This document shows, piece by piece, positions 22,901 through 33,900 of a stretch of DNA of 64,000 nt. The stretch is taken from assembly GCA_949775045.1 (NCBI GenBank), contig OX459102.1, forward strand, positions 19,352,728-19,416,727. Direction: 5' to 3'. This DNA is from Metridium senile. Taxonomy: Eukaryota; Cnidaria; Anthozoa; Actiniaria; Metridiidae. The stretch's first letter is position 1; every line of letters begins with the position of its first letter. Under the pieces are notes generated by a model, which worked only from the letters and a program-made list of their open reading frames with translations, did not search any database and was not told the DNA's origin. The position numbers and the translations under genes were made by a program.

Positions 22901-23774
22901 ACTACTCTTAATCGTACGGCATCTTTCTCATGGTGAAGAAGTTGTGACAGTTTTTGAATTCCACCTTTTTCTCTTATGATATCCTATCAAAAAATTAATG
23001 AACAAATACTTTTAATTAATAAACAAATAATAAATAATAAATACATCAATAAATAAATACATTAATAAGGAAGTACATTAATAAATCCATACATTAATAA
23101 ATAAATAAATAAATAAATAAATGCATCTCTTTTCGAACACTCCCATAAAGCGACCAGGTCAAAATACGACCACATTTGAAGCCGTCCAACTTTACAGTGA
23201 CAACTTACACAAATATTTGCTATTCTTGTACGTGACCATATTTCCATTTTCTGAAACGACCAGCTTTAGTTACGAGTTCTTTTAAGATTTTTTGAAAAGG
23301 TCGCTAAGTAGAGATTAGACTGTATTGTTTTTACAAGAAAAGCTGACCATTGTTTAAATTGCTAGCGTCCACTTTATATGGGTAATGTTGTTTTGATGGA
23401 GTAGTTATTATTTTTACCTGATTTTGCGTAAACGCACAGCTATTCGATAAACTTATCAGAAGATTCTCCAACGTTTCATTATCTACTGTTCCAATTACGT
23501 TGATCAAGTGTTCGATTTGCGATGTTGTTAATTCTCCTTGGGGAGTCTCGATAGTGCTGTCTCGTTGCGTCTCTTTGGGGGTGGATTTTCCTTGCGATGT
23601 TTTGCCATTTTGTTTATCCTTGTATTCTATCTTGTAGTACTTGTCATAGATGTATCCTAAGAAAGTTAAAAATCCCACAAAGCCAAAAGCAGTGGCTGCA
23701 ACAATGGGCAGACCTGGAAATCGACCAGATAGACCAGGCGCCATCTTGGTAATGAAGCCGCTGGACAATGACAT
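19928..23774 (-). CDS. ARMC10-like armadillo-repeat protein, five exons
   Basis: Exons 23774-23418, 22983-22849, 21479-21294, 20994-20815 and 20047-19928, all phase 0, give 325 aa (315 if the second ATG at 23744, in a YY1-like context, is used). Residues around 15-40 form one hydrophobic segment (PIVAATAFGFVGFLTFLGYI), a probable membrane anchor, then a Lys/Thr/Gln-rich linker. The rest is armadillo repeats with the ARMC10/ARMCX pattern: LENLLISLSNSCAFTQNQ, IIREKGGIQKLSQLL, LRVVQTLSNLAMNIENQ and LRLLVNFSCNKENVE. Vertebrate ARMC10 is a membrane-anchored protein of mitochondria and ER linked to mitochondrial dynamics. Exon 3 could instead end 6 nt later at a second donor. Its stop lies 25 bp from the Kolobok element, which may therefore supply the 3' UTR. 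Confidence 0.85.
20391..20588. repeat. MITE with CTAGCCTCCTCCGCAGGC ends
   Basis: CTAGCCTCCTCCGCAGGCA at 20391 is inverted at 20570-20588. Inside, a second nested inverted pair GGGCTTCCTGTGTTAAC / GTTGACACAGGAAGCCC is present. It lies in the last intron of the ARMC10-like gene. Confidence 0.75.
21854..22068. repeat. MITE with near-perfect 43-bp inverted repeats
   Basis: AATACTCCAGTTTCGAGATC at 21854 reappears inverted ending at 22068, and about 43 bp of the arms match almost perfectly. Intronic in the ARMC10-like gene. Confidence 0.85.
22512..22612. repeat. Dispersed copies of the 40-bp satellite
   Basis: Two to three units of TGTGATTGTAAATGGAATTTTGTAACCCAGTA, close to the forward satellite of 51515-53265, 29 kb from the main array. 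Confidence 0.85.
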
Positions 23775-23862
23775 TGTTTCACCACAGGAAGCCCAAGTTG
23801 TGACCTTCAATCAGCTCAATGTGTTTTTGTTCTTCATTATTTTGAATTTTCTTTCTTTCTCA
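23739..23862. promoter_or_regulatory. Bidirectional promoter region of ARMC10-like and GEMIN2
   Basis: Only 88 bp separate the two divergent start codons (23774 minus, 23863 plus). On the minus strand a YY1-like CAAGATGGCG occupies 23748-23739 over the second in-frame ATG. CCACAGGAAGCCCA at 23782-23795 has an ETS-type GGAA core. No TATA box is evident. Confidence 0.6.
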
Positions 23863-26800
23863 ATGGAGCCAGCGATTGGATTTCTGGAAGATGAGGAGTA
23901 TACTGATGACTACGATGAATCTAAGCTGCCATGTTCAGGATTGGAATATTTGAGACGAGTGCAGTAAGCAAAAATGTGAAATTTTTTGAATCGATGTATT
24001 AAAGCACGAATTTTTGAAGAAATCGACGGAAAAATACCTTTTTATTTGTTGTGATTTTCAGGTTGGAGGCGATGGAATGTCCTGATGTTGTTGTTGCTGA
24101 TGTTAGTCACAAGAAACAAGCAAAACAAACAGTAGATGTGAGATTAATCGCTTGGAATGGAAGTGTTTATAGGTTTATCATCAGTCAATCAGTCTGTCTG
24201 ACATACAGCGACTAATGACCAGTCATCCAATCAAACAGTCAATCAACTCATCAATCATTCCACCAATTAATCACTTAATCAATCAATCAGTCAGTTAGTC
24301 AATCAATCAATCAATCAATCAGTTAATCAATCAACCCATCAATCATTTAACCAACTAATTAATCACCAGTCAGTGAATAAATCAATCAATCAACCAATTA
24401 ACCACTCAACCAATCAGTCAATTATAAATTAGCCAGTTTAGCAACTTATCAATTCATCAATCAGCGAACTAATCAATTACTTTATTTGTCAGTCAATCTG
24501 TCAATCAATCAATCAACCAGCTGTCAACCATCAATCAATACAAGATGACATGGATGTTTTTGTTGATGTTTGTTTCAGATAAAAAGCAGTATTATGCCAA
24601 TCCCTCATGGCAGCACACCATCTTACCAATGGCAAATGGAACAAGCTGCTGATTTTGCTGATATAAGACAGAAAATTGCTCACTTCAAAGCAAAAAGTAA
24701 CACAAAACAGAGTGATGTTACTTTGGTAAGAACTTGATCATGTCATCTAAACTTCCAAGCAGCAACTTTTCAATAATTATTAATTATTTACAAACTTTTC
24801 TTCAGTAAACTAAATTGTACTTTCTCAGGTTCTAATTGTGATCTGATTCAGCAGTTTAAATGGTGATAATTCATCAGCTGAAAAATTTGAAAATATATGC
24901 GCTATACCTACCAAACACTTTAAACTTCCTCCTTTTCATTTTCTACTTTCAGCCAAATAAGAATGATAAACAACAGTGGCGTTTGTTCTGCCTTGGGAGA
25001 ACCAAAGAAAAAGAAAGGTATAAAACAGATGACAAAAATGATGATAAATGTTTTGACGGAATACAAGTTAATATATTGCTCCATTGTTGCTTTAGTGAGA
25101 ATACAGAAAATCTGTCAGAATCAGATTCTTCCAAGACAAATTCACAGGTAAATGGTGTTTGTTCTTAATAAAACTGACTACATGTATAAGAAAGTGTATA
25201 CATTTTTGTTGATAGATATCTTATCATGCCATTTGTCTTTTGTCAGGAAGGGACTTTACCTCTTTCAAGCATCTTGTTTAGAATGAACCAGGTGACAATT
25301 GTGGGATGATGATGATGATGATGTTGGTGTGATGATGGTTATGACAATATAGGGATGGTGATGATGGTGATGATGATGGTGATAATGACACAGGCTTCCC
25401 ACACTATCAATTTGTGGTTTTGGGCTTCCTTCGGTATTTAACGGCTCTTTTGAAGTTCAGTATAGGATAATGGATGAGCTCCGAGGCTTATTGAAAATAA
25501 TGACCGAGTGCGCAGCGTGAGGTCATTATTTGCAATAAGCCGAGGAGCGAGGCCATTATCCCATTTAATACACATTCTCATTGTTTTCGAAGGAAAACCA
25601 CTTACTAACAAATTCCCAAAGGGTCCATTAACTAAACTATTTTTCTTGTCCGTCCCATGGGACCAATGCTAACAATGTCTTTTGTAACAAGTATCAAGAA
25701 AAAGACATTTCGTTTTTATTTAAACCAAAACTGACATCGGTTGGTGAGATAGCATACAGCATTAGGTGTAGGAATTCGAAGGCAGAGATTGCGGGTTCGA
25801 ATCTCGTTGGTGTCATTTGATTTTTTCTTTACTTTAAATTCAGATCTAAGTCTCAAGTCTAAGTTTCATAATTATCTATCAAAGTATCTTTCAAACCTCG
25901 ATCTGGATCAAAATAATAACCTCTAGCTCCAAATAATAACCTCTGGTTCCAATTGAGTGACTACAATAATGACCTATGAATAATTAATTCATCAGCCCCA
26001 CTCTTCCCTGCTGAATTCAAAACCCTCCCCAGCTTGAAGATTCTCGTAAATAATGACTACTTCGAAACAATGAAAGTGTGTATTAAATATGGATAACGTT
26101 CAAATATGGTCCCATTTGAAATCTCTTTTTTAGTCAGTAATATTTTTTTTCATGTCTAATGACACACTGATGACCGTTGAATCTCACCATCCTCAAAACC
26201 TCCTTAAATGGCCACCAAAACCCAAGAAAACCACACAGAATCCTTCATAAACTCATCTTTTATTATCGAAAAAAAAACTAAAGAGGACCATATTTGAACG
26301 TTATCCATATTGAACTTTGAAAGAGCCGTTTAATACCACAGGAAGCCCAAAACCACAAATTGATAGTGTGGGAATCCTGTGATAATGATGACCACAATAG
26401 TGATGATGGTGGTGGTGGTGTGATGATGGTTATGACAATATAGGGATGATGATGATGATTGTTATGATGGTGATTATGATGATGATAATAATATATCTGT
26501 ATTTCTCACAATTAAGGTAACAATCCAGCAAGTTCTAGAGTACCATGTGAACTGGTTTGAAAAAGGACAATATTCACATCTCCAGGTAAACCTACATTGT
26601 ATATTTATATCTCTAACACTTTGATGAGTTAATAGCACTATGAATATTGATTGTATCTTAAGGGTCGTTGGCTGTTTTCCTTACTGGCCTGCTTAGAGAA
26701 ACCATTGCTGCCTGAGACAGTAGCACTTATACGAACACTGGCAAGACACTGTGCTCAGTATCGAATGGAAGAGGTATGAGTGTAAGTTTAACAACTACTT

Positions 26801-27269
26801 GATTTGTGGATAATTGGTTTTGTCTTCAGAACAGCTTATTGTACCAATTGAAAGTGGGCCCTGTAACATATAGAAATGCAATTAATTTTTTTACATTAAA
26901 AAAAATATAATTTTTTTTATAATCTCAAAGGTAGCAAGGAAAACCGAAACCAATGACCTTGTTGTGTCTCTAAACCTCATCATCACAATTGTAGCAAGGT
27001 AAGAGCCTTTTACCACAGGAAGCCCATAATAATTACTATATTTTGTTCATGTTTCAATGTGTTGGACTTACTGTGGTGTATATCATCTGTAGAAAATAGA
27101 CCTTGGTGAGGGAGGGATGGGGGAAATCCCATATGTAAACCTGGAAGGACTGGGATTCAAACAAAACAAAAAAAATGCAAGTGGCAACTTGAGGGAACAA
27201 GAGTCTTGGCATCAAATATTTCTTTTTTTCAGATACTTTGGGCAAACTGACCTTGCTGATCCTGGATAA
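23863..27269 (+). CDS. GEMIN2: Gemin2 (SMN complex / SIP1), ten exons
   Basis: Exons: 23863-23963, 24062-24137, 24579-24725, 24953-25017, 25096-25147, 25247-25291, 26517-26585, 26663-26773, 26931-26998, 27233-27269. They total 771 nt (256 aa) with consistent phases and GT-AG sites. The signature is clear: [20 protein letters not shown] over exons 1-2, [18 protein letters not shown] in exon 3, WRLFCLG in exon 4, SSILFRMNQ in exon 6, VLEYHVNWF in exon 7, [18 protein letters not shown] in exon 8, and a final [12 protein letters not shown] matching the vertebrate C-terminus. Gemin2 binds SMN and holds the Sm ring during snRNP assembly in the cytoplasm. It is slightly shorter than human Gemin2 (about 280 aa), mainly at the N-terminus. 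Intron 6 carries a hAT-like insertion and intron 2 a TCAA repeat. Polyadenylation signals lie at 27664 and 27673. Confidence 0.95.
24180..24535. repeat. (AATC)n microsatellite in GEMIN2 intron 2
   Basis: Degenerate AATC/AGTC units fill most of the intron. Confidence 0.9.
25389..26380. mobile_element. Non-autonomous hAT-like element in GEMIN2 intron 6
   Basis: About 60-90 bp inverted repeats start CACAGGCTTCCCACACT and end AGTGTGGGAATCCTGT. GATAATGA lies on both sides (25381-25388, 26381-26388), giving an 8-bp duplication as expected for hAT, though the flank is itself a GATGAT repeat, so chance is possible. No transposase ORF is present. The interior includes a tRNA-like segment at 25733-25814. 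Confidence 0.65.
25733..25814 (+). repeat. tRNA-like sequence
   Basis: GACATCG can pair with TGGTGTC at the far end (with wobbles), and a B-box GGTTCGAATCTC is present. The D and anticodon arms do not fold properly, so this is a tRNA-derived relic or SINE head, not a confident tRNA gene. Confidence 0.4.
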
Positions 27270-27830
27270 CAATATAACACAAGTTGCTTCAAGAAGTTTG
27301 GAAAACTTGCCAGTCTTTTTAGCTGAAACTAAAAAAACAATAGCAAATACCCCCCATGAACCTATGACGAGAAAGACTGGGTACAACCTCAGTTGAGCCC
27401 ACAGAATTGTGTCAGTGGATTAGATCAACTGAAGAGATAATATCATTCAGATGAAAGGTTTTGATGGTTGTTATAAAAAACGACTTCTATGGAAAGAAAT
27501 GTTTATCAAATTCTAAAGTTATTAAAATTGTGATGTATTTGCTGATAAAAACCAAATAGAAATTAAACTTCATTTAAATGTTCTTACCTAGCTGGATCAC
27601 GTAGGATAATAATTGCAGGAAAGTTATCACTTGAAAAATATAGTAATTTAGTAAGAAAGGAATAATAAAATCAATAAAGAGTTCAGCTCAAATGATCTTC
27701 TTTAGTTTTTTAATTAATGATTTTCCAACATAATTTAAAAGTTTGGACAGCGTTCTTGTAAAAAGTAGTTATAGGCAATAGAATAAAAATTATAAATTTA
27801 TTATTTTAACATTGTTCACGGTTGTTAAAG
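27270..27830. other. GEMIN2 3' flank, no other gene
   Basis: Contains the presumed 3' UTR and polyadenylation signals of GEMIN2; nothing else can be supported. Confidence 0.5.
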
Positions 27831-27950
27831 TCATCCGCTTTGATTAAAAAACTTGCCTTTGATAGCTTCTATTCTAAGCAGTCTGTATTCCAATTCCTCA
27901 TCAGTCATAGCTTTTCCTAAATCTTTCGAAACTCGCCGCACAGCGAGTCA
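27831..27950 (-). pseudogene. Possible EF-hand (centrin/calmodulin-like) exon remnant
   Basis: The minus-strand reading LAVRRVSKDLGKAMTDEELE resembles the helix before the last EF-hand of centrin and calmodulin (RVAKELG...TDEEL pattern). It is preceded by two stops, followed by non-EF sequence and then a stop, and has no calcium loop or convincing splice site. It may be a decayed exon or chance. Confidence 0.25.
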
Positions 27951-28333
27951 TCATAGATTCATTAAAACTGATGACTGTGTTCTACCGCTGCAGAATATTG
28001 TCTTCTAGAAAATGACATTTGAACAAATGCGTCAATGTAAATGAAATGTTTGTTATAAAGTGAGATTTTTTGGGTTAATGGCTCGGTAATTTGGGTTTTG
28101 TTGACATTCAAACTCTGTCAGTGTTCTTGCTTGTACTACAAGTCGAGATAACTTACTTGATGGAAATTCAATCGAAGTTTATGAGAAGAAAATGAAGAGA
28201 TTGAGTAAAGGTATTGCCGAAATTTAGTTCAGTATCCACTTGTTAGTTCTATCGGTTCGAGTCGGTTTTCAAGTCATTCGTTCAATCAATTTACATTTAA
28301 TGTATAAGATATCATCTTAGCCATTAGTATATT

Positions 28334-28545
28334 TTGGCTCACTCTATTCATTCACCTCTCTTTTCGTTCGTTCATCGACTGATTCGAGATACCATACAGT
28401 TCGTTCATTCATCCATCCATTCATTAGCTCATTCATTCATTCATTCATTCATCCATCTATTTATTCATTCACAAAACAATCCATTCATTGACATATCCAT
28501 CCATCCATCCAATTGATTGATTCATTCATCTATACATTCATTTAT
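28334..28545. repeat. (ATTC)n/(ATCC)n microsatellite
   Basis: Tetranucleotide array, the reverse complement of the TGAA/TGGA family at 2325-4165. The His-Ser-Phe-Ile ORF over it is spurious. Confidence 0.9.
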
Positions 28546-28719
28546 ATATACATATGATATAAAATAAGAGAAGTCTTACTATAAGGCGTTATAACGGGGC
28601 ATACCAATATGTCATTGCGTACATGTTTGCTCATGTAGACATCAGTTAAACTATAGTAGATCATGATGTTTGTTATTCCGGTACATGACAGTCAACCTTG
28701 AAACATACTTACATCAAAA

Positions 28720-29205
28720 CAGCATGTAAAGAAAGCTAACAGTATCTATTTATCTTACTCTAGACGTATAGCCGTCACAAAGCAATATTACACCACCTTA
28801 GACGTAAGTCCTGCTCAGCAGACATTTTGTAAACCGTTCCATGTTTGCTAACTTTTAAGCTCTTTTAGCTAACAGCATTTAACAACATTAATCTTGCTCT
28901 CGACTTTCAAGCGTCACAAAGCAACAGCGTACCACTTCAATTTTCCAACCTTAACGTAAGTCCTGCTCAGCTGCAGACATTTTTTAATTATACACTCCAT
29001 GTTTGCTAACTTTTAGCTAACAGCAGTGCAACAGCATTAATCTTTCATTCGACTTTCAAGCGTCACGAAGCAATATAAACACCTACTCAGGAGCAGCCGT
29101 TTTGTAAACTCCATCAGTGTGCGTTTGCTAAATTTTAGCTAAAAGTATTAATCTTGCTCTCGACTTTTTAGTAAGCTAGCGTCGCAAAACAATATTAAGA
29201 ATATT
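28720..29205. repeat. About 140-bp degenerate tandem repeat, three-plus copies
   Basis: Each copy has CTCGACTTTCAAGCGTCACAA-like, ACGTAAGTCCTGCTCAGC-like and GTTTGCTAACTTTTAGCTAA-like blocks in the same order, starting near 28771, 28909 and 29059. Confidence 0.8.
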
Positions 29206-29286
29206 CTGGATATACTTTCTCTCCTTTTATGTTGTAGCTACTCAACACAACTGGCAGCTACTACATAGTGTTTAGCCTGCGTGATC

Positions 29287-29325
29287 AGGGGGGCGTAGGG
29301 GCGAGGGGGAGGGGGATGGGCTGGG
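29287..29325 (+). other. G-rich tract, possible G-quadruplex
   Basis: GGGGGGCGTAGGGGCGAGGG followed by GGAGGGGGATGGG contains at least four G-runs with short loops. It is followed by repeated AAAACCGCA-like units to about 29450. The 91-codon ORF over it is not convincing. Confidence 0.5.
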
Positions 29326-29595
29326 AGGTTGAAAACCGCACAAAGGCACCAAAATTTGCTAAAAATCGCAACTGCAAGATTTCTAAAACCGCAGATATAA
29401 ATGACCCTGCAAAAACCGCACCAAAAATAACGCGAAACCGCATCAACGCAAACCCTTACGCCCCCTCCTGCGTGCCGGCCCTACACAAAGTCTCGGTTAA
29501 TTGTTTGGCTACTCGCAGGCTACATAGCGTTAAAACAAAATAATAATGATAATGTCACGCAATTTGTTTTTAGATAAAAGTAGACTTCAATACAC

Positions 29596-29753
29596 CGAAT
29601 CGAAATATGGCGTCCAAATTTAACAACTATTGTTCTTGACTGACCGGCCTCGTGTTTATGTTGAAACACAATGGCGTTCTCACATGTATGAGAGGCTAGT
29701 CAGTCAAGAACAACAGTTATTAAAACTGGACGCCATATTTGATTTTCGATTCG
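29596..29753. repeat. Palindromic MITE-like element
   Basis: CGAATCGAAATATGGCGTCC at the left end matches inverted sequence ending CGATTCG at 29753; TTGTTCTTGACTGAC / GTCAGTCAAGAACAA forms the inner part of the arms. Confidence 0.75.
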
Positions 29754-30069
29754 GTTATAATCTTTTTGAGAGTCTAGCAGCTGTTTTAGTGAGGGACACA
29801 GGGAACCCAACACGGCTGCGAGGGAGACTGTGTTGAGATCGACTATAACTGTATTGAGCTAAACTGAAGTAAACCATGTGGGACGTTATTCGATCTTCGT
29901 AAATTAGAAAAAAAAAAAAATTAAAGCCAGTATTAAAGCAAAAATGCTGAATACATACTAATTATTATTTATGAAAAATTACTATTCTGGTAAGGGACTG
30001 TTTTTCTAATTTGCCATAATTTTGTAGATTAATTGTGTGTGTGTGTTTTTGTGTGTGTATGTATGTATG

Positions 30070-30300
30070 AGAACGTGTTTTTGTGATGTGTTGTGGGCTT
30101 TTCCTTTCTTTTGTCATTCCTCTTCTTTATATCATAACTAGTAACAGATTATGGCCCTAACAACTCATTAACTTTATAGTTGTTAGTTAGGACCAATACC
30201 TAAAATTATATCTTATTGTATTTTATATATTGTAAAAAAAATTGTAAATTCGTGCAAGGTGTAAATAAAAAGTATTGTATTGTATTGTATTGTATTGTAT
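30070..30300 (+). repeat. Probable LINE 3' tail ending in (TATTG)n
   Basis: An AT-rich 3'-UTR-like stretch has AATAAA near 30262 and then a run of TATTG repeats, the usual end of a 5'-truncated non-LTR element. No coding part is present. From 30301 to 30905 no gene is seen. Confidence 0.4.
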
Positions 30301-30922
30301 TAGACAATTATTAAAATTCTCAAGTTTAGGTACTTCCATATAAGTAAACATGCGACGTTTTCTTGAAATTGTTCTCATATATCAAATCAATTGTGTGAAA
30401 GAGCAAAACGTCATACAAAATAGACCAATCAGCGCGCTTACCAAAATCATATCAGCCAATCAGCATGAAAAATATATTGACGTCACATTTATTTGCAGAA
30501 TATTCTGGCAAACTTAATCACCACAAAAAGAAAAGAAAATCACACTGTTGTCGTCTGCGAAACAGCTTTATCAATGTCTTGTTTGCTAAAGAAATGTATT
30601 GAAACTGTAAGACTCGAAGGTAAGTATCTCTTGAATAATTTGGAAAACATGATAAATAGATGATACCATAACATCTGTGAACAATAAAACAATTGGAGTA
30701 AAAAGTATAATTACTAACCGATAGTTTATTCGTCCATGCATTCAGCACTGACTTCATTTTGATTGTAATAAGAGCTCGAGTTACGCAATAGCGTCTGTAA
30801 CATTAGTAAGTAACCCTTTTTCCAATAGAATTGAATGACACTGAAACTATCGTAACATTTGACTTAATATAGCCGCCTTCATCAATGTTCTTTCATTTTT
30901 TTCAGATTGAAAGATTGCAAGC

Positions 30923-33900
30923 ATGTCTCAAGAGTGGTTTATTTTTTGTATTTTCATTGCAATGGCTATGGTATTGGTTGCTTCAAAAACGCATAAAGGA
31001 CCTGACAGATTTGGGAAAAGTAAGAAACTTTTATTGCTGCAATTTTATATTGTGTTTTTGTCATCTTTTCCTTCTCAAATCACAAGTTTATTGCTACTAT
31101 TCTAGCAAATTAATCGACCGATATTATTACGGACATTCCAGTTAGTATAGACTAATAGACACAAATAGCCGATCCTATGGATTCTACGGTATTGCATGTA
31201 TTGGTGCATACAAACGTTTAGTGACAGGGTAACTTAATTGCTATTATAATTAGTCTAGAACAGACTGATCATCATATCATCACATATAGTCTATATATAG
31301 ACGCACGGTTTCTGCAGCTGAAGAAAGCAGGTAAAAGAACAAGAACAAGAGCTGAAGAAGAAGGTTAATGAATGATGAGGCCGAAGAAGGAGAAGAACTG
31401 AGGAGAAGAAGGAGGAGGAGGAGAAGAACTGAAGAAGAAGAAGTAGAAGAAGAACTGAAGAAGTAGAAGAAGAAAAAAATTAAAAGACCAAGAATTGAAC
31501 AAGAAGCTAAAAGGAAGGGAGGATTAGAAAAAGGCGAAGATATAAGCCGGAAAAGAGAAACAAAATTGTTGGCCAGGGAAAATTTCCCGTCCAAATTGTA
31601 ATTACATACTAATAACATCAACAGCAAATATTAAAGTTAGTTTTTTTTTGTAAGTGACAGTTTATTTTCAACTAGACGCTCTATGAGCGCTCACATCGAG
31701 CTCAGTACCATCCGCTATTGCCAACTTTCATATTGTGTAGCTGGGAATGGCATGTTCAAAATAGCTATACAACTCCAATGTTGTCAGCTAGAAACGGTGC
31801 CTTATTCAAATTGTATTTAGCAGGACCTCTCTGAAAAACACCTCGGTGATGAGAGCCTCCTGCTTAAACATTGTTATAAATAAATAAATAAGTATTAGTT
31901 TTGATAAAAACAATTAAAGATACGTAATTATTTGATAGTTACTGTTTTCCACGATTGCCGTGTAGGAAATTGATGTTTTCTATTTACTAATGAACAATTT
32001 TTGTGGTTACCCTATCTTTACAAAAATTTGACATGCCGTGACAAATTTACCAAGCTAGCACAATCGGTTAACACGCGCGATAAACTGCTACACTGTACGT
32101 AAGGGTTGAGAGTTCGAATCCAGCTGACATCAGTATTTTTTTTTCTTTTTCTTTTCTTTTTTCTTTTTGTTGTTGTTTTGTTTGCTTTGATAGTTTTCGA
32201 TACTAATTTATTGGTTTCCGAGAGAACATTTTTTTAAAAAAAAACCGTGTCTACCATCAGACCATAATATTACCGGGAATCGAAAAATATCCGCATCTTT
32301 TTCCAATCAACCCGCCCACCGTGCCACCAATCGAATTCCACAAAGGCTAAGAACAGGTAATTGACGAGACATTAAAAATGCTTGCGAAACTAGCTAGAAA
32401 TCAAAGTCGTCTCGCAGCGATCTCGCCCCGGCCGTCATCTTGGATCTACCCATTACACAACCAAATATTGATAACACATGAGCTCCTTGAGCTCCTTTAC
32501 CATGAGGACACTGGAACCGTGAACACTTTGAGTTTTTTGTTACTTTTTTTAACAAACAGTCCATAAGCGAATAGATTGGAAATAAGATTTATCATAGACA
32601 CATAGTGTATTTGAGCTCACTGTTTCATTATAAGAGGTTTTGAAGCATTAGAAGGTTCATAAATTATTAAAATGAAATAAGTCGAGTGTTCATGGTTCGA
32701 GTATCCTCACTGTAATTAGTGTTGGCCTACCACGAATGGTGTATGCATTTGTATGTATCATCAGCTTATTAGCCTTCTCCATTTAGCCTTCTTGAACCTT
32801 TAATATTACTTTGTCTGAACGACGAAGTCGTAAGATTCACGTATTATGGTAGTTCAAATCGTGATCGTCGATGTGCGAGGATAAGCGCTACATGAGCATT
32901 ACAATAGATGTCAAAAATAAACGCTATGAATGGATGCAGATTGACGTTCGGCGCTATGATTGGGTGCAGATTGACATTGACGATTGACGGTAGTACTTCC
33001 GGGGTTGACCGGAAGTCATTTTGGCGACCAAGAGAACACTGTGCATTTTAAGACATCGAGCTTTTCGCTCGATGTAATTATATTTTAGTTTAGTCAAGAG
33101 ATTTTAAGAGTTATGTTCAATAATTAGAAGGTCTAAATAGCGATTAGTTTTTCGCATGTATGACAGCTTCCGTATATTTTTCTTGGCCGAAAGATCTCAA
33201 GACTAGTCGGTATAAGATGTTGATAATGAGAAGATTTGAATTGTACGTGAATTAGTTCATTGTAAAAAACTAGAAATGATCATTGTCATATGCGCATGCA
33301 AAGCCATCAGATCATATTCCTATGCATTTTGTGTATAATAAACATTAAAATATTATTAAATAATTGATATTTAGCATTCATTACAGTGAGGATACTCGAA
33401 CCGTGAACACTTTGAGGTTTTTTTTGATCCCACATCCCATAAGCGAATAGATTAGAAATAAGATTTATTATGAACACTTAGTGTATTTGAATTAACTCAC
33501 TGCTTGATTTTAAGAGGTTTTAAAGCAGTAGAAGGTTCAGAAAATAATAACATGAAAAAAGTCAAGTGTTCACGCTCGCTCCAGTATTATCACTGTAAGT
33601 ATACATGGCCGTACATTATTCGTTTTAGGTTTTTATATATTTGGTATAGCTAAGGGGTTAAATATCGTCCTTGCCGCATCCTTTTCAAAGACTTCCATGA
33701 GTATTTTTAAGTGGTGTTTTGTGTCCCACTCATCAAAATTGCCGTCATTATTACTAAAACAATCAATATAAATACAGTCAATTGTCACACCAGGGCCTGC
33801 TACTATCGACTACGAGACTTGATAACATCTGAAATGTATACAATTTGTTTCTCACCTCCTACTGATTTGGCCCGGGTATATTTCAATTGACTGAGATAGA

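Noticed and set aside
23650..23862. Upstream extension of the GEMIN2 reading frame to 23650
   Set aside because: The extension is antisense to the ARMC10-like first exon and crosses the shared promoter; the ATG at 23863 gives a normal Gemin2 start.
29268..29543. 91-codon ORF starting in a G-rich tract
   Set aside because: Composition follows the low-complexity G-rich and AAAACCGCA repeats; the first codon is not ATG and no domain is seen.
30518..30757. 79-codon minus-strand ORF
   Set aside because: No domain, no splice or promoter signals; Cys/Phe-rich reading typical of AT-rich chance ORFs.
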